Source: Bombus terrestris
Lineage: Eukaryota > Arthropoda > Insecta > Hymenoptera > Apidae
DNA: 64,000 nt
Assembly (NCBI RefSeq): GCF_910591885.1
Contig: NW_025963561.1
Span: 558,001 to 622,000 of the forward strand
Direction of reading: 5' to 3'
The notes below the pieces were generated by a model. That model saw only the letters and a program-made list of their open reading frames with translations, was not told the DNA's origin and did no database searches. Made by a program: the position numbers and the translations under genes. Shown here piece by piece: positions 40,830 to 54,705 of this stretch; position 1 is the first letter of the stretch, and each line of letters begins with the position of its first letter.

Positions 40830-43292
40830 TTGCAATATAACGTTATAGGTCCTATAGTGATGGAATATAACGTTATACATTATATCGTAATAGTATATAA
40901 CGTTATACGTTATAACGTAATAGTATATAACGTTATACGTCATATAGTGATGCAATATATCGTTATACGTCATATAGTGATGCGATATAACGTTATACCA
41001 TATAACCTAATAGTATATAACGTTATACGACATAACGTAATAGAATATAACGTTATAGATTATAACGTAATAGTATATAACGTTATACGTCATATAGTGA
41101 TGCAATATATCGTTATACGGCATATAGTGATGCGATATAACGTTATAGGTCCTATAGTGATGGAATATAACGTTATAGTATATAACGTAATAGTACATAA
41201 CGTTATAGTATATAACGTAATAGTACATAACGTTATACGTCATAACGTAATAGTATATAACGTTATACGTCATAACGTAATAGTACATAACGTTATACGT
41301 CATAACGTAATAGTATATAACGTTATAGTTCATATAGTGGTGCAATATAACGTTATAGGTCTCATAGTGATGGAAAATAACGTTATACATTATAGCGTAG
41401 TAGTATATAACGTTATACGTCATATAGTGGTGCAATATAACGTTAGAGGTCTCATAGTGATGGAATATAACGTTATACATTATAACGTAATAGTATATAA
41501 CGTTATACGTCATAACGTAATAGTACATAACGTTATACGTCATAACGTAATAGTATATAACGTTATAGTTCATATAGTGGTGCAATATAACGTTATAGGT
41601 CTCATAGTGATGGAATATAACGTTATACATTATATCGTAATAGTATATAACGTTATACATCATAACGTAATAGTATATAACGTTATACGTCATAACGTAA
41701 TAGTATATAACGTTATAGGCCTTATAGTGATGGCATATAACGTTATACATTATAACGTAATAGTATATAACGTTATACATCATAACGTAATAGTATATAA
41801 CGTTATACGTCATAACGTAATAGTACATAACGTTATGCATCATATAGTAATGCAATATAACGCTAAACGTTATAACGTAATAGTATAAAACATCGTACGT
41901 CATATAGTGTTGCGATATAACGTTATACGTAATAACGTAATAGTATATAACGTTTTACGTCATAACGTAATAGTATATAACGTTGTACGTCATATAGTGG
42001 TGCAATATAACGTTATAGGTCTCATAGTGATGGAATATAACGTTATACATTATAACGTAATAGTATATAACGTTATACGTCATAACGTAATAGTATATAA
42101 CGTTATAGGTCATATGGTGGTGCAATATAACGTTATAGGTCTCATAGTGATGGAATATAACGTTATACATTATAACGTAATAGTATATAACGTTATACGT
42201 CATATAGTGGTGCAATATAACGTTATAGGTCCTATAGTGATGGAATATAACGTTATACATTATAACGTAATTGTATGTAGCGTTATACGTCATAACGTAA
42301 TAGTATATAACGTTATACGTCATATAGTGATGCAATATAACGTTATAGGCCTTATAGTGATGGAATATAACGTTATACATTATAACGTAATAGTATATAA
42401 CGTTATACGTCATAACGTAATAGTATATAACGTTATAGGCCTTATAATGATGGAATATAACGTTATACATTATAACGTAATAGTTTATAACGTTATACGT
42501 CATAACGTAATAGTACATAACGTTATACGTCATAACGTAATAGTATATAACGTTATACGTCATAACGTAATAGTATATAACGTTATACGTCATATAGTGG
42601 TGCAATATAACGTTATAGGCCTTATAGTGATGGAATATAACGTTATACATTATAACGTAATAGTATATAACGTTATACGTCATAACGTAATAGAATATAA
42701 CGTTATAGGCCTTATAGTGATGGAATATAACGTTATACATTATAACGTAATAGTATATAACATTATACGTCATAACGTAATAGTACATAACGTTATACGT
42801 CATAACGTAATAGTATATAACGTTATACGTAATAACGTAATAGTATATAACGTTATACGTAATAACGTAATAGTATATAACGTTATACGTCATATAGTGG
42901 TTGCAATATAACGTTATAGGTCCTATAGTGATGGAATATAACGTTATACATTATAACGTAATAGTATATAACGTTTTACGTCATAACGTAATAGTATATA
43001 ACGTTATACGTAATAACGTAATAGTATATAACGTTATACGTCATATAGTGGTTGCAATGTAACGTTATAGGTCCTATAGTGATGGAATGTAACGTTATAC
43101 ATTATAACGTAATAGTATATAACGATATGCATTATATAGTAATGCAACATAACGCTAAACGTTATAACGTAATAGTATAAAACATCGTACGTCATATAGT
43201 GATGCGATATAACGTTATACGTAATAACGTAATAGTATATAACGTTTTACGTCATAACGTAATAGTATATAACGTTATACGTCATATAGTGG
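40830..43292 (+). repeat. Cassette cluster 4: beta fused to gamma, then alpha (2,463 bp)
   Basis: Beta starts at 40,830. After its two 15-bp-dimer monomers it passes near 41,230-41,290 into the middle of gamma, skipping the end of beta and all of alpha-prime. Alpha starts at 41,907. The switch occurs inside shared A-type monomers, as expected for recombination between similar stretches. Confidence 0.78.
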
Positions 43293-44585
43293 TTGCAATA
43301 TAACGTTATAGGTCCTATAGTGATGGAATATAACGTTATACATTATAACGTAATAGTATATAACGTTATACGTCATATAGTGATGCAATATATCGTTATA
43401 CGTCATATAGTGATGCGATATAACGTTATACCATATAACCTAATAGTATATAACGTTATACGACATAACGTAATAGAATATAACGTTATAGATTATAACG
43501 TAATAGTATATAACGTTATACGTCATATAGTGATGCAATATATCGTTATACGGCATATAGTGATGCGATATAACGTTATAGGTCCTATAGTGATGGAATA
43601 TAACGTTATAGTATATAACGTAATAGTACATAACGTTATAGTATATAACGTAATAGTACATAACGTTATACGTCATAACGTAATAGTATATAACGTTATA
43701 CGTCATATAGTGGTGCAATAACACGTTATAGGCCTTATAGTGATGGAATATAACGTTATACATTATAACGTAATAGTATATAACGTTATACGTCATAACG
43801 TAATAGTACATAACGTTATACGTCATAACGTAATAGTATATAACGTTATACGTCATAACGTAATAGTATATAACGTTATACGTCATATAGTGGTGCAATA
43901 TAACGTTATAGGCCTTATAGTGATGGAATATAACGTTATACATTATAACGTAATAGTATATAACGTTATACGTCATAACGTAATAGAATATAACGTTATA
44001 GGCCTTATAGTGATGGAATATAACGTTATACATTATAACGTAATAGTATATAACATTATACGTCATAACGTAATAGTACATAACGTTATACGTCATAACG
44101 TAATAGTATATAACGTTATACGTAATAACGTAATAGTATATAACGTTATACGTAATAACTTAATAGTATATAACGTTATACGTCATATAGTGGTTGCAAT
44201 ATAACGTTATAGGTCCTATAGTGATGGAATATAACGTTATACATTATAACGTAATAGTATATAACGTTTTACGTCATAACGTAATAGTATATAACGTTAT
44301 ACGTAATAACGTAATAGTATATAACGTTATACGTCATATAGTGGTTGCAATATAACGTTATAGGTCCTATAGTGATGGAATGTAACGTTATACATTATAA
44401 CGTAATAGTATATAACGTTATGCATTATATAGTAATGCAACATAACGCTAAACGTTATAACGTAATAGTATAAAACATCGTACGTCATATAGTGATGCGA
44501 TATAACGTTATACGTAATAACGTAATAGTATATAACGTTTTACGTCATAACGTAATAGTATATAACGTTATACGTCATATAGTGG
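43293..44585 (+). repeat. Cassette cluster 5: truncated beta plus alpha tail (1,293 bp)
   Basis: The spacing of 1,293 bp equals 43 monomers of which three are 31-bp. Words at 42,901, 43,051 and 43,293 recur at 44,194, 44,344 and 44,586. Beta here lacks one TATACGTTATAACG monomer and passes near 43,720 into the alpha tail without the alpha start. Confidence 0.8.
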
Positions 44586-45270
44586 TTGCAATATAACGTT
44601 ATAGGTCCTATAGTGATGGAATATAACGTTATACATTATAACGTAATAGTATATAACGTTATACGTTATAACGTAATAGTATATAACGTTATACGTCATA
44701 TAGTGATGCAATATATCGTTATACGTCATATAGTGATGCGATATAACGTTATACCATATAACCTAATAGTATATAACGTTATACGACATAACGTAATAGA
44801 ATATAACGTTATAGATTATAACGTAATAGTATATAACGTTATACGTCATATAGTGATGCAATATATCGTTATACGGCATATAGTGATGCGATATAACGTT
44901 ATAGGTCCTATAGTGATGGAATATAACGTTATAGTATATAACGTAATAGTACATAACGTTATAGTATATAACGTAATAGTACATAACGTTATACGTCATA
45001 ACGTAATAGTATATAACGTTATACGTCATATAGTGGTGCAATATCACGTTATAGGCCTTATAGTAATGGAATATAACGTTATACATTATAACGTAATAGT
45101 ATATAACGTTATACGTCATAACATAATAGTATATAACGTTATGCGTCATATAGTGGTGCAACATAACGTTATAGGTCCTATAGTGATTGAATATAACGTT
45201 ATACATTATAACGTAATAGTATATAACGTTATACGTCATAACGTAATAGTACATAACGTTATACGTCATA

Positions 45271-47160
45271 ACGTAATAGTATATAACGTTATGCATCATA
45301 TAGTAATGCAATATAACGCTAAACGTTATAACGCAATAGTATAAAACATCGTACGTCATATAGTGTTGCGATATAACGTTATACGTAATAACTTAATACT
45401 ATATATCGTTTTACGTCATAACGTAATAGTATATAACGTTGTACGTCATATAGTGGTGCAATATAACGTTATAGGTCTCATAGTGATGGAATATAACGTT
45501 ATACATTATAACGTAATAGTATACAACGTTATACGTCATAACGTAATAGTATATAACGATATACGTAATAACGTAATAGTATATAACGCTATACGTCATA
45601 TAGTGGTGCACTATAACGTTATAGGTCCTACAGTTATGGAATATAACGTTATACGTCATATAGTGGTGCAATATAACGTTAAACGTTATAACGTAATAGT
45701 ATAAAACATCGCACGTCATATAGTGATAGGATATAACGTTATACGTAATAACGTAACAGTATATAACGTTATACGTCATAACTTAATAGTATATAACGTT
45801 ATACGTCATATAGTGGTGCAATATAACGTTAGAGGTCTTATAGTGATGGAATATAACGTTATACATTATAACGTAATAGTATATAACGTTATACGTCATA
45901 ACGTAATAGTACATAACGTTATACGTCATAACTTAATAGTATATAACGTTATAGTTCATATAGTGGTGCAATATAACGTTATAGGTCTCATAGTGATGGA
46001 AAATAACGTTATACATTATAGCGTAGTAGTATATAACGTTATACGTCATATAGTGGTGCAATATAACGTTAGAGGTCTTATAGTGATGGAATATAACGTT
46101 ATACATTATAACGTAATAGTATATAACGTTATACGTCATAACGTAATAGTACATAACGTTATACGTCATAACGTAATAGTATATAACGTTATAGTTCATA
46201 TAGTGGTGCAATATAACGTTATAGGTCTCATAGTGATGGAATATAACGTTATACATTATATCGTAATAGTATATAACGTTATACATCATAACGTAATAGT
46301 ATATAACGTTATACGTCATAACGTAATAGTATATAACGTTATAGGCCTTATAGTGATGGCATATAACGTTATACATTATAACGTAATAGTATATAACGTT
46401 ATACATCATAACGTAATAATATATAACGTTATACGTCATAACGTGATAGTACATAAAGTTATGCATCATATAGTAATGCAATATAACGCTAAACGTTATA
46501 ACGTAATAGTATAAAACATCGTACGTCATATAGTGTTGCGATATAACGTTATACGTAATAACGTAATAGTATATAACGTTTTACGTCATAACGTAATAGT
46601 ATATAACGTTGTACGTCATATAGTGGTGCAATATAACGTTATAGGTCTCATAGTGATGGAATATAACGTTATACATTATAACGTAATAGTATATAACGTT
46701 ATACGTCATAACGTAATAGTATATAACTTTATAGGTCATATGGTGGTGCAATATAACGTTATAGGTCTCATAGTGATGGAATATAACGTCATACATTATA
46801 ACGTAATAGTATATAACGTTATACGTCATATAGTGGTGCAATATAACGTTATAGGTCCTATAGTGATGGAATATAACGTTATACATTATAACGTAATTGT
46901 ATGTAACGTTATACGTCATAACGTAATAGTATATAACGTTTTACGTCATATAGTGATGCAATATAACGTTATAGGCCTTATAGTGATGGAATATAACGTT
47001 ATACATTATAACGTAATAGTATATAACGTTATACGTCATAACGTAATAGTATATAACGTTATAGGCCTTATAATGATGGAATATAACGTTATACATTATA
47101 ACGTAATAGTATATAACGTTATACGTCATAACGTAATAGTACATAACGTTATACGTCATA
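45271..47160 (+). repeat. 1,890-bp tandem unit, copy 1
   Basis: It contains the end of beta, alpha-prime, gamma and the first part of alpha. Its limits fall inside a run of A-type monomers shared by beta tail and alpha (about 45,180-45,290 and 47,070-47,180), the likely exchange site. The length is exactly 63 monomers. Confidence 0.84.
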
Positions 47161-49050
47161 ACGTAATAGTATATAACGTTATGCATCATATAGTAATGCA
47201 ATATAACGCTAAACGTTATAACGCAATAGTATAAAACATCGTACGTCATATAGTGTTGCGATATAACGTTATACGTAATAACTTAATACTATATATCGTT
47301 TTACGTCATAACGTAATAGTATATAACGTTGTACGTCATATAGTGGGGCAATATAACGTTATAGGTCTCATAGTGATGGAATATAACGTTATACATTATA
47401 ACGTAATAGTATACAACGTTATACGTCATAACGTAATAGTATATAACGATATACGTAATAACGTAATAGTATATAACGCTATACGTCATATAGTGGTGCA
47501 CTATAACGTTATAGGTCCTACAGTTATGGAATATAACGTTATACGTCATATAGTGGTGCAATATAACGTTAAACGTTATAACGTAATAGTATAAAACATC
47601 GCACGTCATATAGTGATAGGATATAACGTTATACGTAATAACGTAACAGTATATAACGTTATACGTCATAACTTAATAGTATATAACGTTATACGTCATA
47701 TAGTGGTGCAATATAACGTTAGAGGTCTTATAGTGATGGAATATAACGTTATACATTATAACGTAATAGTATATAACGTTATACGTCATAACGTAATAGT
47801 ACATAACGTTATACGTCATAACGTAATAGTATATAACGTTATAGTTCATATAGTGGTGCAATATAACGTTATAGGTCTCATAGTGATGGAAAATAACGTT
47901 ATACATTATAGCGTAGTAGTATATAACGTTATACGTCATATGGTGGTGCAATATAACGTTAGAGGTCTTATAGTGATGGAATATAACGTTATACATTATA
48001 ACGTAATAGTATATAACGTTATACGTCATAACGTAATAGTACATAACGTTATACGTCATAACGTAATAGTATATAACGTTATAGTTCATATAGTGGTGCA
48101 ATATAACGTTATAGGTCTCATAGTGATGGAATATAACGTTATACATTATATCGTAATAGTATATAACGTTATACATCATAACGTAATAGTATATAACGTT
48201 ATACGTCATAACGTAATAGTATATAACGTTATAGGCCTTATAGTGATGGCATATAACGTTATACATTATAACGTAATAGTATATAACGTTATACATCATA
48301 ACGTAATAGTATATAACGTTATACGTCATAACGTAATAGTACATAAAGTTATGCATCATATAGTAATGCAATATAACGCTAAACGTTATAACGTAATAGT
48401 ATAAAACATCGTACGTCATATAGTGTTGCGATATAACGTTATACGTAATAACGTAATAGTATATAACGTTTTACGTCATAACGTAATAGTATATAACGTT
48501 GTACGTCATATAGTGGTGCAATATAACGTTATAGGTCTCATAGTGATGGAATATAACGTTATACATTATAACGTAATAGTATATAACGTTATACGTCATA
48601 ACGTAATAGTATATAACGTTATAGGTCATATGGTGGTGCAATATAACGTTATAGGTCTCATAGTGATGGAATATAACGTCATACATTATAACGTAATAGT
48701 ATATAACGTTATACGTCATATAGTGGTGCAATATAACGTTATAGGTCCTATAGTGATGGAATATAACGTTATACATTATAACGTAATTGTATGTAACGTT
48801 ATACGTCATAACGTAATAGTATATAACGTTATACGTCATATAGTGATGCAATATAACGTTGTAGGCCTTATAGTGATGGAATATAACGTTATACATTATA
48901 ACGTAATAGTATATAACGTTATACGTCATAACGTCATAGTATATAACGTTATAGGCCTTATAATGATGGAATATAACGTTATACATTATAACGTAATAGT
49001 ATATAACGTTATACGTCATAACGTAATAGTACATAACGTTATACGTCATA
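47161..49050 (+). repeat. 1,890-bp tandem unit, copy 2
   Basis: It repeats the previous unit with about ten differences by eye, such as GTGGGGCAA at about 47,344, CATATGGTGG at about 47,940 and TTGTAGGCC at about 48,860. AACGTCATACATTATAACG is present in both copies (about 46,785 and 48,675) but not in the older alphas. That dates this mark between the alpha spread and this duplication. Confidence 0.84.
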
Positions 49051-49808
49051 ACGTAATAGTATATAACGTTATACGTCATAACGTAATAGTATATAACGTT
49101 ATACGTCATATAGTGGTGCAATATAACGTTATAGGCCTTATAGTGATGGAATATAACGTTATACATTATAACGTAATAGTATATAACGTTATACGTCATA
49201 ACGTAATAGAATATAACGTTATAGGCCTTATAGTGATGGAATATAACGTTATACATTATAACGTAATAGTATATAACATTATACGTCATAACGTAATAGT
49301 ACATAACGTTATACGTCATAACGTAATAGTATATAACGTTATACGTAATAACGTAATAGTATATAACGTTATACGTAATAACGTAATAGTATATAACGTT
49401 ATACGTCATATAGTGGTTGCAATATAACGTTATAGGTCCTATAGTGATGGAATATAACGTTATACATTATAACGTAATAGTATATAACGTTTTACGTCAT
49501 AACGTAATAGTATATAACGTTATACGTAATAACGTAATAGTATATAACGTTATACGTCATATAGTGGTTGCAATATAACGTTATAGGTCCTATAGTGATG
49601 GAATGTAACGTTATACATTATAACGTAATAGTATATAACGTTATGCATTATATAGTAATGCAACATAACGCTAAACGTTATAACGTAATAGTATAAAACA
49701 TCGTACGTCATATAGTTATGCGATATAACGTTATACGCAATAACGTAATAGTATATAACGTTTTACGTCATAACGTAATAGTATATAACGTTATACGTCA
49801 TATAGTGG

Positions 49809-51340
49809 TTGCAATATAACGTTATAGGTCCTATAGTGATGGAATATAACGTTATACATTATAACGTAATAGTATATAACGTTATACGTTATAACGTAAT
49901 AGTATATAACGTTATACGTCATATAGTGATGCAATATATCGTTATACGGCATATAGTGATGCGATATAACGTTATAGGTCCTATAGTGATGGAATATAAC
50001 GTTATAGTATATAACGTAATAGTACATAACGTTATAGTATATAACGTAATAGTACATAACGTTATACGTCATAACGTAATAGTATATAACGTTATACGTC
50101 ATATAGTGGTGCAATATCACGTTATAGGCCTTATAGTAATGGAATATAACGTTATACATTATAACGTAATAGTATATAACGTTATACGTCATAACATAAT
50201 AGTATATAACGTTATACGTCATATAGTGGTGCAACATAACGTTATAGGTCCTATAGTGATTGAATATAACGTTATACATTATAACGTAATAGTATATAAC
50301 GTTATACGTCATAACGTAATAGTACATAACGTTATACGTCATAACGTAATAGTATATAACGTTATGCATCATATAGTAATGCAATATAACGCTAAACGTT
50401 ATAACGCAATAGTATAAAACATCGTACGTCATATAGTGTTGCGATATAACGTTATAGGTCTCATAGTGATGGAATATAACGTTATACATTATAACGTAAT
50501 AGTATACAACGTTATACGTCATAACGTAATAGTATATAACGATATACGTAATAACGTAATAGTATATAACGCTATACGTCATATAGTGGTGCACTATAAC
50601 GTTATAGGTCCTACAGTTATGGAATATAACGTTATACGTCATATAGTGGAGCAATATAACGTTAAACGTTATAACGTAATAGTATAAAACATCGCACGTC
50701 ATATAGTGATAGGATATAACGTTATACGTAATAACGTAATAGTATATAACGTTATACGTCATAACTTAATAGTATATAACGTTATACGTCATATAGTGGT
50801 GCAATATAACGTTAGAGGTCTTATAGTGATGGAATATAACGTTATACATTATAACGTAATAGTATATAACGTTATACGTCATAACGTAATAGTACATAAC
50901 GTTATACGTCATAACGTAATAGTATATAACGTTATAGTTCATATAGTGGTGCAATATAACGTTATAGGTCTCATAGTGATGGAAAATAACGTTATACATT
51001 ATAGCGTAGTAGTATATAACGTTATACATCATATAGTGGTGCAATATAACGTTAGAGGTCTTATAGTGATGGAATATAACGTTATACATTATAACGTAAT
51101 AGTATATAACGTTATACGTCATAACGTAATAGTACATAACGTTATACGTCATAACGTAATAGTATATAACGTTATAGTTCATATAGTGGTGCAATATAAC
51201 GTTATAGGTCTCATAGTGATGGAATATAACGTTATACATTATATCGTAATAGTATATAACGTTATACATCATAACGTAATAGTATATAACGTTATACATC
51301 ATAACGTAATAGTATATAACGTTATACGTCATAACTTAAT
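49809..51340 (+). repeat. Cassette cluster 7: shortened beta, alpha-prime remnant, gamma
   Basis: Beta starts at 49,809 but lacks the ATACCATATAACC and ATAGATTATAACG monomers. The alpha-prime remnant at 50,436 jumps directly from GTGTTGCGA to a C monomer (270 bp instead of 360). Gamma starts at 50,706 with the 240-bp pair and then gives way to the diverged right segment. This is the last cluster with 31-bp monomers. Confidence 0.78.
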
Positions 51341-51854
51341 AGTATATAACGTTATACGTCATATAGTGGTGCAATATAGCGTTACAGTTCCTATAGTGAT
51401 GGAATATAACGTTGTACATTATAACGTAATAGTTTATAACTTTATACGCCATATAGTGTTGCAATATATCGTTATACGTCCAATAGAGATGCAATATAAC
51501 GACATACGCCATATAGTGATGGAATATAACGTTATACATTATGACGTAATAGTTTATAACTTTATACGCCATATAGTGATGCAATATATCGTTATACGTC
51601 ATATAGAGATGCAATATAACGATATACGCCATATAGTGATGCAATATATCGTTATACGGCCTATAGTGATGCAATATATCGTTATACGTCCTATAGTTAT
51701 GGAATACAACGTTATACCTTATAACCTAACAGTATATGACGTTATACCTTATAACGTAATAGTATATAACGTTATACGTCATAGAGTGATGCAATATATC
51801 GTTATACGTCATATAGTGATGCGATATAACGTTATACCATATAACCCAATAGTA

Positions 51855-51877
51855 TATAACGACATAACGTAATAGAA
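51855..51877 (+). repeat. 23-bp monomer from a 7-bp deletion
   Basis: TATAACGACATAACG replaces a form with TTATACG between TATAACG and ACATAACG. The missing bases lie between two ACG words, consistent with slippage between short direct repeats. Confidence 0.87.
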
Positions 51878-51967
51878 TATAACGTTATAGGTTATAACGT
51901 AATAGTATATAGCGTTATACGTCATATAGTGATGCAATATATCGTTATTCGTCATATAGTGATGCAA

Positions 51968-51997
51968 TATATCGTTATATGTCCGAAAGAGAGGCAA
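51968..51997 (+). repeat. I-type monomer variant (copy 8)
   Basis: The core reads TATATGTCCGAAAGAGAGG, with two changes against the left-hand copies (TATAC to TATAT and GAC to GTC). It is the first copy after the 27-52 kb gap. Confidence 0.88.
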
Positions 51998-52447
51998 TAA
52001 AACGTTATACGTCATATAGTGATGCGATATAACGTTATACCATATAACCTAATAGTATATAAAGTTATACGACATAACGTAATAGAATATAACGTTATAG
52101 GTTATAACGTAATAGTATATAACGTTATACCTCATATTGTGATGCGATATAGCTTTATACGTTATAAGATAATTGTATATAACGTGATACGTCATATAGT
52201 GGTGCAATATATCGTTATACGTCATATAATGATGCGATATAACGTTATACCATATAACCTAATAGTAAATAACGTTATACGACATAACTTAATAGAATAT
52301 AACGTTATAGGTTATAACGTAATAGTATATAACGTAATACCTCATATTGTGATGCGATATAACTTTATACGTTATAACATAATTGTTTATAACGTGATAC
52401 GTCATAACGTAATAGTATATAACGTTATACGTCATATAGTGATGCAA

Positions 52448-52477
52448 TATATCGTTATATGACCGAAAGAGAGGCAA
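52448..52477 (+). repeat. I-type monomer variant (copy 9)
   Basis: It has TATATGACCGAAAG, one change against the left-hand copies, and lies exactly 480 bp (16 monomers) after copy 8. Confidence 0.88.
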
Positions 52478-54083
52478 TAAAACGTTATACGTCATATAGT
52501 GATGCGATATAACGTTATACGTAATAACGTAATAGTATATAATGTTATACCCCATATTGTGATGCAATATATCGTTATACGGCCTATAGTTATGCAATAC
52601 AACGTTATACCTTATAACCTAACAGTATATGACGTTATACCTTATAACGTAATAGTATACAACGTTATACGTTATAACGTGATAGTATATAACGTTATAC
52701 GTTATAACGTAATAGTATATAACGTTTTACGTCATAACGTAGTAGTATATAACGTTATACGTCATATAGTGGTGCAATATAACGTTATAGGTCCTATAGT
52801 GATGGAATATAACATTATACATTATAACGTAGTAGTATATAATGTTATACCCCATATTGTGATGCAATATATCGTTATACGTCCTATAGTTATGCAATAC
52901 AACGTTATACGTTATAACCTAACAGTATATCACGTTATACCTTATAACGTAATAGTATATAACGTTATACGTCATAACGTAATAGTATATAACGTTATAC
53001 GTTATAACGTAATAGTATATAACGTTATACGTCATATAGTGGTGCAATATATCGTTATACGTCATATAATGATTCGATATAACGTTATACCATGTAACCT
53101 AATAGTATATAAAGTTATACGACATAACGTAATAGAATATAACGTTATAGGTCATAACGTAATAGTATATAACGTTATACCTCATATTGTGATGCGATAT
53201 AACTTTATACGTAATAACATAATTGTATATAACGTGATACGTCATATAGTGTAGCAATATATCGTTATACGTCATATAATGATGCGATATAACGTTATAC
53301 CATATAACCTAATAGTAAATAACGTTATACGAAATAACGTAATAGAATATAACGTTATAAGTTATAACGTAATAGTATATAACGTTATACCTCATATTGT
53401 GATGCGATATAACTTTATACGTTATAACTTAATTGTATATAACGTGATACGTCATAACGTAATAGTATATAACGTTTTACGTCATAACGTAATAGTATAT
53501 AACGCTATACGTCATATAGTGGTGCAATATAACGTTATAGGTCCTATAGTGATGGAATATAACGTTATAGAATATAACGTAATAGTATATAACGTTATAC
53601 CTTATAACGTAATAGTATATAACGTTTTACGTCATAACGTAATAGTATATAACATTATACGTCATATAGTGGTGCAATATAACGTTGTAGGTCCTATAGT
53701 GATGGAATATAACGTTATACATTATAACGTAATAGTATAAAACATCGTACGTCATATAGGGATGCGATATAACGTTATACGTAATAACGTAATAGTACAT
53801 AACGCTATACGTCATATAGTGGTGCACTATAACGTTATAGGTCCTACAGTGATGGAATATAACGTTGTACATTATAACGTAATAGTATATAACGTTATAC
53901 GTCATAACGTAATAGTATATAACGTTATAGGTCATATGGTGGTGCAATATAACGTTATAGGTCTCATAGTGATGGAATATAACGTTATACATTATAACGA
54001 AATAGTATATAACGTTATACGTTATAACGTAATAGTATATAACGTTATACGTTATAACGTAATAGTATATAACGTTTTACGTC

Positions 54084-54113
54084 ATAACGTAATATAACGT
54101 AATATAACGTAAT
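54084..54113 (+). repeat. Three tandem copies of a 10-bp unit ATAACGTAAT
   Basis: The A monomer right half is replaced by three copies of ATAACGTAAT (54,084-54,093, 54,094-54,103, 54,104-54,113), followed by TATACGTC. The local period drops from 30 to 10 bp only here. Confidence 0.92.
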
Positions 54114-54675
54114 TATACGTCATATAGTGTTGCAATATAACGTTATAGGTCCTATAGTGATGGAATATAACGTTATAGAATATAACGTAATAGTATATAA
54201 CGTTATACCTTATAACGTAATAGTATATAACGTTTTACGTCATAACGTAATAGTATATAACATTATACTTCATATAGTGGTGCAATATAACGTTGTAGGT
54301 CCTATAGTGATGGAATATAACGTTATACATTATAACGTAATAGTATATAACGTTATACGTTATAACGTAATAGTATATAACGTTATACGTTATAACGTAA
54401 TAGTATATAACGTTATACGTTATAACGTAATAGTATGTAACGTTATACGTCATATAGTGATGCGATGTAACGTTATACCATATAACCTAATAGTAAATAA
54501 CGCTATACGAAATAACGTAATAGAATATAACGTTATAAGTTATAACGTAATAGTATATAACGTTATACCTCATATTGTGATGCGATATAACTTTGTACGT
54601 TATAACTTAATTGTATATAACGTGATACGTCATAACGTAATAGTATATAACGTTATACGTCATATAGTGATGCAA

Positions 54676-54705
54676 TATATCGTTATACGACCGAAAGAGA
54701 GGCAA
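54676..54705 (+). repeat. I-type monomer (copy 10)
   Basis: It has the left-hand form TATACGACCGAAAG and is preceded by a CATATAGTGATGCAA monomer. Confidence 0.88.

Larger units (their letters stand above)
44586..49808 (+). repeat. Cassette cluster 6: beta then two rounds of alpha-prime, gamma, alpha
   Basis: Starts are beta 44,586, alpha-prime 45,363, gamma 45,723, short alpha 46,533, alpha-prime 47,253, gamma 47,613 and full alpha 48,423. The steps 777, 360, 810, 720, 360 and 810 bp again match the cassette lengths. The short alpha runs near 47,160 into a second copy of the beta tail. Confidence 0.83.
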
